Below, piece by piece: positions 1-5,368 of a stretch of 64,000 bases of DNA. The DNA comes from Arsukibacterium ikkense (GTDB lineage: Bacteria > Pseudomonadota > Gammaproteobacteria > Enterobacterales > Alteromonadaceae). The stretch is from NCBI RefSeq assembly GCF_000987775.1, contig NZ_LAHO01000016.1:1-64000 (forward strand). Direction: 5' to 3'. The notes under the pieces are model-generated. The model saw only the letters and a program-made list of their open reading frames with translations. It had not been told where the DNA came from and ran no database searches. Every line of letters begins with the position of its first letter. Within the stretch, counting starts at the first letter, position 1. Both the position numbers and the translations under genes were made by a program.

Positions 1-18
1 CGTCATAACTTTCCGTAC

Positions 19-105
19 ATATAACGCTCGCAGCACAGGCCGAAACCCGCGCAGCGGTTGAGGTCCAGGCCACGCAGTGGCCGTTTGTGACTGCGTTTGT
101 TATGC
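19..105 (-). other. attC site of cassette 5
   Basis: Read on the minus strand, this 87-base site opens with the inverse core GCATAAC (105-99) and closes with the core GTTATAT (25-19). The intervening sequence is rich in inverted repeats and differs from the shared attC type of the next three sites. It ends the cassette carrying the 121-residue membrane protein. The core at 19-25 also starts a sixth cassette that runs out of the window. Confidence 0.8.
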
Positions 106-111
106 ATTACC

Positions 112-477
112 TTAACCTGAAAAACAAGCATAGCTCGCAAAAAGTGATGTAATAGCTAAACCAATAAATGACGAAGCGAGTGGCACTAAAAGAACGTTAT
201 CATTCATTGAACCTGGTTTCCTTTTTTCTACTATTTTAAATTTGAGGAGATAACCAAATACCGCCATTAAGCTAAAAGTTAGGCTTAAAATTAATAGTGA
301 AGAAAAAAACATTACACGGTTAAACCCAGAAAAGCAGAATTTACTACGCCTACTTATGTATATGAAGTCATCAAATGTAAATCCATAGACAGAAAATGCA
401 AGTAAGCTAAAGAATACTACCGAAAATATCGCTAGCCCCGCTTCTTCCTTTAATGTCAGGTTTCTGAAATCAGTCAT
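112..477 (-). CDS. Cassette 5: small membrane protein of unknown function
   Basis: This 121-residue protein is not recognised. It has three clear hydrophobic segments: about residues 13-33 near the N-terminus, about 53-78 in the middle, and a C-terminal stretch rich in small residues at about 97-118. It is probably an inner-membrane protein with a short basic loop (KIVEKRKPGS) between the second and third segments. The stop codon falls a few bases before the attC site, and the ATG sits ten bases inside the cassette, so the gene fills its cassette as usual. No good Shine-Dalgarno precedes the ATG. AT-rich codon use contrasts with the chromosome. Expression probably depends on transcription from the attI side. 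Confidence 0.75.
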   Translation of the reverse strand: MTDFRNLTLKEEAGLAIFSVVFFSLLAFSVYGFTFDDFIYISRRSKFCFSGFNRVMFFSSLLILSLTFSLMAVFGYLLKFKIVEKRKPGSMNDNVLLVPLASSFIGLAITSLFASYACFSG

Positions 478-486
478 ATCAGTAAT

Positions 487-567
487 GCATAACGCGCGCC
501 TAAACGGCGAGCAACTTGTTGCGAGTCCAGCGGCCGCAGGCCGCGATGTTTAAGGCGCTTGTTAGGC
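487..567 (-). other. attC site of cassette 4
   Basis: An 81-base site with inverse core GCCTAAC (567-561, minus strand) and core GTTATGC (493-487). It contains the strong internal palindrome GCAACTTGTTGC. It differs from the 934-1014 site only at a few positions, mostly in the outer cores. Confidence 0.92.
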
Positions 568-924
568 ATTTTTTACCCTGCCACATTTTAAAACAAAGTA
601 ACTTACAAAAATAATAGATGGCAATGCGTAACCAATTGCAATTAGAAATCCCGTGGTTGAGGTAGCAACGCCAAACAGGAGAACTGCCAGCACACCTAAG
701 ATGTAACCAAAATATATTTTTTTTTCATACCTCAACTCCCGAAACTTATAATGTTTTATGTCGGATAAGTAATTATTGCCAAAAAAAACGGCTAGCAAAC
801 CCAATAATGCAAAAGGCACTGACACTAGTGCTGAATATGCCTCAGCGCCAATTAACAAGATAGCGCCTCCGAAAAGGGACAGAAGCATTAACCCAACATA
901 AGTGTTAACTAGAAAAGAACGCAT
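562..924 (-). CDS. Cassette 4: multi-spanning membrane protein of unknown function
   Basis: This protein of about 120 residues is not recognised. It shows four hydrophobic segments arranged as two hairpins around a charged central loop (SDIKHYKFRELRYEKK, roughly residues 56-71). A TTG two codons upstream (930) is also in frame; I prefer the ATG at 924, though neither start has a convincing ribosome-binding site. The last codons run into the inverse core of the attC, which is common for cassette genes. It and the cassette 5 protein are both small membrane proteins, a class often seen in integron cassettes, but no function can be assigned. Confidence 0.72.
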   Translation of the reverse strand: MRSFLVNTYVGLMLLSLFGGAILLIGAEAYSALVSVPFALLGLLAVFFGNNYLSDIKHYKFRELRYEKKIYFGYILGVLAVLLFGVATSTTGFLIAIGYALPSIIFVSYFVLKCGRVKNA

Positions 925-933
925 GATCAAAAA

Positions 934-1014
934 GCCTAACGCACGCCTAAACGGCGAGCAACTTGTTGCGAGTCCAGCGGCCGCAGGCCGCGATGTTTAA
1001 GGCGCTTGTTAGCA
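934..1014 (-). other. attC site of cassette 3
   Basis: An 81-base site with inverse core TGCTAAC (1014-1008, minus strand) and core GTTAGGC (940-934). It is nearly identical to the neighbouring 487-567 site, including the internal palindrome and the GC-rich GCGGCC stretch. The match indicates a common origin for cassettes from one attC family. Confidence 0.92.
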
Positions 1015-1016
1015 TC

Positions 1017-1481
1017 TTACCCTGAACTGGTAAATGCAGACCGATACTTAACAAAGCCACGCTTGACCGCCCCTTTAAAACCCTGCTTTTCAAAAAATGC
1101 GTGGGAATCTAACCGCTGCGATGAGCTAAGAAGCATGATCTTAGAGCAGTTTGTACTAACGCAAAAAATTTCTATTGCCTTGAATAAGGCAGTACCAGCA
1201 CCAAGCCCGCGAGCAGCAACATCAACAATAACGTTTTCTACTACAGCAAACGGCTGTTTACGAAACATAACATCAGAACACAATGACACTAGCCCGCTCC
1301 CGACAACATTACCTTGGTAGTCACAGACAAATAGCTTTGAGCGCGCATCCTCATAAAGAGTCTGTATTTGTTCTGGCTCCACATTTACCGCAGTGTTATT
1401 AACCAACTGGTTATACAATTCAGACAATCTTAATGCATCTTCAGGCTTTGCTTCACGAACTCTCAAATGAACACCTACCAT
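1017..1481 (-). CDS. Cassette 3: GNAT-family N-acetyltransferase
   Basis: The 154-residue protein has a single GNAT fold. The N-terminus (HLRVREAKPEDALRLSELY) is the typical first strand and helix. The acetyl-CoA binding motif A appears at about residues 91-100 (VDVAARGLGAGTALF), and the C-terminal part has the FFEKQGF motif. The family transfers acetyl groups from acetyl-CoA to amines or protein N-termini; the substrate cannot be read from the sequence. It is not obviously an aminoglycoside acetyltransferase. The ATG lies just after the cassette core and the stop three bases before the attC. GNATs are among the commonest recognisable integron cassette products. Confidence 0.9.
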   Translation of the reverse strand: MVGVHLRVREAKPEDALRLSELYNQLVNNTAVNVEPEQIQTLYEDARSKLFVCDYQGNVVGSGLVSLCSDVMFRKQPFAVVENVIVDVAARGLGAGTALFKAIEIFCVSTNCSKIMLLSSSQRLDSHAFFEKQGFKGAVKRGFVKYRSAFTSSG

Positions 1482-1488
1482 CCTGAAA

Positions 1489-1569
1489 TGCTAACGCCCG
1501 CCACAAACGCGAGCAACTTGTTGCGAGTCGAGCGCCCAAAGGGCGCGTTTTTGATGGCGCTTGTTAAGT
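1489..1569 (-). other. attC site of cassette 2
   Basis: An 81-base site with inverse core ACTTAAC (1569-1563, minus strand) and core GTTAGCA (1495-1489). It shares the GCGAGCAACTTGTTGCGAGT block with the next two sites but has a different GC-rich arm (GCGCCC/GGGCGC). Confidence 0.92.
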
Positions 1570-1887
1570 TTTTTCATCGCAAATTATTTTGTAATTTTTA
1601 TATAGTAAAGGCCAAGGGTTGAACTCTACAACTTTAATCGTGCTACCTCGTATAGAACGTGAGCAATTCTTCAGAGAGGCCTTTATAACACTGCCATCAT
1701 CAAGTTCAACGTCCGCGATTAAAACGTAATTCGACTTCACAAAGTTGTGCTGTTTTACAAGTTTTATTCGTCCTTCGATCTCAGAACCTCTTACACCGCC
1801 GAAGTAAAAATATTCAAATAACAAATATGCCGCCAAAAAAAATGACAGAAATAGTAGAACATTTTTTACGGAGAAATTTTCGTCCAT
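1564..1887 (-). CDS. Cassette 2: single-span membrane protein of unknown function
   Basis: This 107-residue protein is not recognised. A single hydrophobic segment at about residues 9-29 follows a short acidic N-terminus and is followed by a soluble domain of alternating hydrophobic residues, consistent with a small beta-sheet domain (residues 35-105). The domain holds two cysteines, one in KNCSRS and one near the end (IICDEK). The general pattern, a membrane anchor plus a small beta domain with a GRI..V motif, resembles DUF3592-type proteins, but that is only an impression. The stop codon overlaps the inverse core of the attC. No clear Shine-Dalgarno precedes the ATG. Confidence 0.72.
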   Translation of the reverse strand: MDENFSVKNVLLFLSFFLAAYLLFEYFYFGGVRGSEIEGRIKLVKQHNFVKSNYVLIADVELDDGSVIKASLKNCSRSIRGSTIKVVEFNPWPLLYKNYKIICDEKT

Positions 1888-1891
1888 ACAA

Positions 1892-1957
1892 ACTTAACGC
1901 CGCATTAAGCGGCGAAAATTGTTTTTCATTTTTGTCCGCTTTAATGCTTTGTTATCT
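1892..1957 (-). other. attC site of cassette 1
   Basis: A 66-base site with inverse core AGATAAC (1957-1951, minus strand) and core GTTAAGT (1898-1892). The arms AAAGCATTAA/TTAATGCGGC form the stem and the middle is AT-rich. It is shorter and of a different family from the other sites, which suggests this attI-proximal cassette came from another integron pool. Confidence 0.9.
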
Positions 1958-2372
1958 CTAATTTACTCATGTTAGCCTCTAGGTCTTTTAAGTACCTTTC
2001 AATCTCTAGGTCATAACTATACTTAGGAATTAATCTGCTTGTGCAATAGTTAACTGAGCCATTTATATCTGTAATGAATACATATTTCGAGCCTACTTCA
2101 ATTGGGAAGCCACATGCCGCGCTATCTAGGTAAGTCTCAACCGTTGTTGGCATCACTTCACTTCTTTTAAATATCTTCTCAATATCGAAACTAGCTACCA
2201 CTCTCGAATATTTCCCGTTTGAAGATATCGCTTTTGCGTCTTTAACGAATGCAATAAATACATTTTCAACGTAATCACTTTCCATTACCTCTTTTCCAGA
2301 AAGTTCAGCGCAACTACAGGCGTATGAATGGCTTGAATATAAAGTAAATATTAAAATTATTAGGGTTTTCAA
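1941..2372 (-). CDS. Cassette 1: secreted Cys-rich protein, possible netrin-like (NTR) fold
   Basis: The 143-residue product is in the first cassette after attI, the best-expressed slot of an array. It has a signal peptide ending near HSYA, after which the mature protein would begin CSCAELSGKE. An N-terminal Cys-x-Cys straight after the signal peptide, further cysteines (SAACGFP, NYCTSR), and a strand-rich middle with VFIAFVKDA resemble the netrin/TIMP-like module. That assignment is by pattern only and the function is unknown. Translation appears to start at a TTG (2372) preceded by GAGG six to seven bases upstream; the only nearby ATG runs straight into a stop. The gene's end overlaps the attC. 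Confidence 0.78.
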   Translation of the reverse strand: MKTLIILIFTLYSSHSYACSCAELSGKEVMESDYVENVFIAFVKDAKAISSNGKYSRVVASFDIEKIFKRSEVMPTTVETYLDSAACGFPIEVGSKYVFITDINGSVNYCTSRLIPKYSYDLEIERYLKDLEANMSKLEITKH

Positions 2373-2386
2373 AATAACCTCATTAG

Positions 2387-2460
2387 AGATAACAGCTTAG
2401 TAAATTGTAACGTCCACGCTTTCATGCCGTGTAAATTACATTCTATCTTTTGTAAAAAAA
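2387..2460 (-). other. attI recombination site (approximate extent)
   Basis: The recombination core GTTATCT (2393-2387 on the minus strand) joins the integron platform to cassette 1, proved by its exact match to the inverse core of that cassette's attC. The attI site itself extends from here toward intI; its outer boundary at 2460 is a guess, because attI accessory sites are poorly conserved. The promoter Pc that should drive the cassettes must lie between here and intI or inside intI. I found only weak candidates, such as TTGATT/TAACTT spaced by 17 on the minus strand. Confidence 0.8.
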
Positions 2461-2554
2461 TTGAAGTTACGCTTTAAGCTTCTAAAAATCAATATATTTT
2501 TGTGGCGTTCTCGGGCACAGATTGGGGAAAGCGCGGTTTAAGCTTGCGATTCAC

Positions 2555-2597
2555 TTGCTAACAATTAATCTACCTACTACTGTATGTTCATACATAC
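2555..2597 (+). promoter_or_regulatory. intI promoter with overlapping LexA-like operator
   Basis: A -35 element TTGCTA (2555-2560) and a -10 element TACTGT (2578-2583) are separated by 17 bases. Overlapping the -10 is TACTGTATGTTCATACATAC (2578-2597), whose left half is a perfect LexA half-site. The right half has one change (CAT in place of CAG). SOS control of integrase genes by a LexA box overlapping the promoter is established for class 1 and Vibrio integrons. A Shine-Dalgarno AAGAGGTG (2608-2615) precedes the ATG. Confidence 0.75.
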
Positions 2598-2621
2598 CCA
2601 TTTATTTAAGAGGTGTTTCTT

Positions 2622-3587
2622 ATGGCATCGCCATTTTTACAGTACATCGCTGAATTTATGTATGCCCGCCGTTATGCCAAAAGAACAGTTGAAGGTTATT
2701 TATACTGGATAAAGTTTTACATTCTTTATCATAAAAAACAGCATCCTTCGGTTCTGTCAGACCAGGATGTAGAGACGTTTTTAAGCTTTTTGGTAAATCA
2801 GCGTAACGTAGCGCCGCGAACCCAGGCTACCGCATTAAATGCACTGAGTTTCCTCTACAGTAAAGTGTTGCAGCAACCGCTATCACTGAATTTGAATTTT
2901 AATCGCTCTCAGGTTTCACCAAAGTTACCCGTGGTATTAACCCGTAGCGAAATTTCTGCGCTGTTAAAGGTAGTTGACCCTAAATATAAACTACTTACCC
3001 AATTAATGTACGGTAGTGGGTTGCGGCTGATGGAAGCCGTTAGGTTACGCGTGCATGACATTGATTACGACTATTTATCAGTGATGGTGTGGCAAGGTAA
3101 AGGTAATAAAAACCGGCGGGTCACCCTGGCGCCTGAGCTAGTACCGGCCCTTAAACAACAAAGCCAATATGTTCTGCAGTACTTCCAGGCTGACTTGGAA
3201 AACCCTGAGTATAGTGGTGTTTGGTTACCTTTCGCGTTAGCCCGCAAAAACCCGGGCGCACCAAAGCAAATTGGTTGGCAATACTTATTTCCATCCGGCA
3301 GGCTTAATGCTGACCCTGACAGTAAACTACTGCGCAGACATCACCTGGATGAAACGTGTTTAAGGCGGGAAGTTAAAATAGCCGCCAGAAAGGCCAGAAT
3401 AAGCAAGAATGTTACCTGCCACACGCTACGCCATTCGTTCGCTACTCACCTGCTTGAGTCTGGCGCAGATATCCGCACCGTGCAAGAGCAGCTTGGCCAT
3501 ACCGATGTGCGTACCACCCAGATATACACCCACGTTCTAAAACAAGGCGCCAGCGGCGTAAAAAGCCCACTGTCGATGTTGGTATGA
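2622..3587 (+). CDS. intI: Integron integrase IntI (tyrosine recombinase)
   Basis: The 321-residue enzyme catalyses attI x attC and attC x attC recombination, inserting and excising cassettes. The N-terminal SAM-like DNA-binding domain spans about residues 1-85. The catalytic domain carries the first arginine in GSGLRLMEAVRLR, a lysine in KGNKNRR, the HTLRHSFATHLL box, LGHTDVRTT and nucleophile Tyr302 in TQIYTHV. Between the lysine and the HxxR box sits the integron-specific insertion containing GWQYLFPS and the following helix, which separates IntI from XerC/D. An in-frame GTG at 2613 is possible, but the ATG at 2622 has the well-spaced AAGAGGTG. No residue is missing and the gene looks functional. 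Confidence 0.97.
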   Translation: MASPFLQYIAEFMYARRYAKRTVEGYLYWIKFYILYHKKQHPSVLSDQDVETFLSFLVNQRNVAPRTQATALNALSFLYSKVLQQPLSLNLNFNRSQVSPKLPVVLTRSEISALLKVVDPKYKLLTQLMYGSGLRLMEAVRLRVHDIDYDYLSVMVWQGKGNKNRRVTLAPELVPALKQQSQYVLQYFQADLENPEYSGVWLPFALARKNPGAPKQIGWQYLFPSGRLNADPDSKLLRRHHLDETCLRREVKIAARKARISKNVTCHTLRHSFATHLLESGADIRTVQEQLGHTDVRTTQIYTHVLKQGASGVKSPLSMLV

Positions 3588-3736
3588 TAACACTTTTTTG
3601 ACAATGGCTTTTTACAGACATTTTGCATATTCCTCAATATCACTTACTATTCACCTCGCTTTCCTGACAGGAATACCCAAGAATTCAATCGTTAATTCAA
3701 CATATTATGCTGTTAAGAAACGATTAGGAGACACAG

Positions 3737-4453
3737 ATGAAATTCGGTGAATACTTAAAAGCCCAACGTGAAAACGCCGGCTGGACTCAGCCCGAGGCAG
3801 CCAGCAAGATAGCGATAGAACAGTCGTACCTGTCTAAGTTGGAAAACGATAAAGCCGTACCGTCAGCGGAGATTTTTGACCGCTTGATGCAAATATATCA
3901 GTTCAGGGTAAAGCAGATCAGCGAACAGGTCACTAGTAATGAACTTGAGAAACTAAAAGACATTGCACTGGTGCGTGAGTTTATTATTACCCGTAAAAGA
4001 GCCGAAACCGCCAGCAGAAAACGATGGTTAATTGCTGGTCTGGCGATGGAAATGTTTGGCACCCTGATTTTTTCAGCGGGCATTGCCATGAAAGATTACG
4101 CTTATGTCAGCTATGTTTATGAATCTAAGGGCGTAATCAATGAGAACGAAGCAATAACCCTGTTTACCGAGATGCCCAATTATGAATGGTTTGAACGCAG
4201 AATGCGTAGCGAACCCGAGCGCCAAAAGCTGACAGAGCACCCCTTATTTTCACGTTTAGAGTATCAGCAAGTCAGTTGGCGTCAGGACCGGGGTAATTTT
4301 TATGATATTGACGTGGCTGGCGCGAAAAGACGGTTCCTGCTTATTCAGCAGAAATTGACGCCAGACCATCGAGTTTTTTATATTTTCGTGTCGCTGGGCG
4401 CCATGCTAATGATGGGCGGCTTTTGTTGCTTTTATCTCAGCAAAAGGTGGTGA
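3737..4453 (+). CDS. XRE-family membrane-anchored transcriptional regulator
   Basis: This 238-residue protein has an N-terminal Cro/C1-type helix-turn-helix at about residues 5-60 (EYLKAQRENAGWTQPEAASK, then the recognition helix QSYLSKLEND). A linker and a transmembrane segment at about 94-115 (WLIAGLAMEMFGTLIFSAGIAM) follow. An extracytoplasmic or lumenal region of about 95 residues, rich in aromatic and charged residues, leads to a second transmembrane segment at about 213-234. A cytoplasmic HTH tethered to the membrane suggests sensing of an envelope signal. A clean Shine-Dalgarno AGGAGA precedes the ATG. Its target is unknown; it follows intI but has its own 149-base leader, so a link to the integron is not established. 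Confidence 0.88.
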   Translation: MKFGEYLKAQRENAGWTQPEAASKIAIEQSYLSKLENDKAVPSAEIFDRLMQIYQFRVKQISEQVTSNELEKLKDIALVREFIITRKRAETASRKRWLIAGLAMEMFGTLIFSAGIAMKDYAYVSYVYESKGVINENEAITLFTEMPNYEWFERRMRSEPERQKLTEHPLFSRLEYQQVSWRQDRGNFYDIDVAGAKRRFLLIQQKLTPDHRVFYIFVSLGAMLMMGGFCCFYLSKRW

Positions 4454-4518
4454 CGAACTTCTTTGTTATAAGCTTAAACTCATAGTTGGCCGCGTATTTA
4501 CGGTGGTGGATAACGCCG

Positions 4519-5337
4519 TTACCGGCCTTGGTGTTTAACTTGCTGCCACAATGCCTCCATTTCATCCAGGTTACTTTGCTGTGGGGTTTTATCTTGTTCG
4601 GCCAATAGCTGCTCTACACCACGAAAGCGCGTTTCGAACTTGCTATTGGCGGCGCGCAGCACCGCTTCGGGGTCGAGTTTATGTTTGCGTACCACATTAA
4701 CCAGCGCAAACATTAAATCGCCAAGCTCTTCCTCTAACGCTTTACTTCCTGGTGCGGTTTGCTCCACTTCCAGTATTTCTTCTTTTACCTTATCCCAGCA
4801 GCCGCTTACATCGGGCCAGTCGAAGCCGACGTTAGCGCAGCGTTTTTGCAGCTTGTAAGCGCGGCTAAGTGCTGGCATGGCCATGGGGATATTATCCAGC
4901 ACACTGTGCTGCCCGGTTGCTATGCGCTCGCCGCTTTTCAGCGCTTCCCAGTTTTGCAGCACTGTTTCTGCATTAAGCGGTTCGGCATTAAGCACCTTTT
5001 CTGCATCAGGGGCAGCATCTGCGCTTAGCTCACCAAACACATGCGGGTGGCGCCGCTCTAGTTTGTCGCAAATGGCGGCCACGCAGTCATCAAAGGCAAA
5101 ACGGCCGTCTTCTTTGGCCAGCTGAGCGTAAAACACCACCTGAAACAATAAATCGCCCAGCTCATCTTTTAACTCGTCAAAGTTTTCACGCGCAATGGCA
5201 TCGGCCACTTCGTAGGCTTCTTCCAGGGTGTAGGGCACGATGCTGGCGTAGCTTTGTTTAAGGTCCCACGGGCAGCCGGTTTGCGGGTCACGCAAAGCGC
5301 TCATTATGCTTAAAAGGCGTTGAATATTATCTGCCAC
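4519..5337 (-). CDS. mazG: Nucleoside triphosphate pyrophosphohydrolase MazG
   Basis: MazG hydrolyses (d)NTPs to NMP and pyrophosphate and is linked to lowering ppGpp and to house-cleaning of aberrant nucleotides. The 272-residue protein has the two MazG repeats: one at about residues 20-110 with EEAYEVADAI and DELGDLLFQVVFYAQ (the ExxE..ExxD metal site), and a second at about 165-230 with KEEILEVEQ and EEELGDLMFALVN. The RRHPHVF motif and ANVGFDWP are typical. Translation starts at GTG. It lies 31 bases downstream of relA on the same strand, as in E. coli but without mazEF between them. Confidence 0.96.
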   Translation of the reverse strand: MADNIQRLLSIMSALRDPQTGCPWDLKQSYASIVPYTLEEAYEVADAIARENFDELKDELGDLLFQVVFYAQLAKEDGRFAFDDCVAAICDKLERRHPHVFGELSADAAPDAEKVLNAEPLNAETVLQNWEALKSGERIATGQHSVLDNIPMAMPALSRAYKLQKRCANVGFDWPDVSGCWDKVKEEILEVEQTAPGSKALEEELGDLMFALVNVVRKHKLDPEAVLRAANSKFETRFRGVEQLLAEQDKTPQQSNLDEMEALWQQVKHQGR

Positions 5338-5368
5338 ACTGCTCTCTTTTATTTTTGGCTTTAACGGC

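Larger units (their letters stand above)
1..3587. mobile_element. Integron: intI, attI and the first cassettes of the array
   Basis: A tyrosine integrase gene reads rightward. To its left, on the minus strand, lie five complete promoterless cassettes and the first bases of a sixth, which continues beyond the left edge. This divergent layout with attI next to the 5' end of intI is the standard integron architecture. Each boundary was tested: the 7-base core opening each cassette (positions 2387-2393, 1892-1898, 1489-1495, 934-940, 487-493) is the exact complement of the inverse core of that cassette's attC (1951-1957, 1563-1569, 1008-1014, 561-567, 99-105). Cassette genes are visibly more AT-rich than the flanking chromosome. 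No transposon or resistance gene is visible here, so a sedentary chromosomal integron is the likeliest type; its total length cannot be judged from this window. Confidence 0.93.

Noticed and set aside
1006..1320. Plus-strand open frame across the GNAT cassette
   Set aside because: It is antisense to a clear acetyltransferase gene, has no ribosome-binding site and shows no family pattern.
2394..2612. Pc promoter for the cassettes
   Set aside because: Only weak -35/-10 pairs are seen on the minus strand, so I did not list one as a feature.
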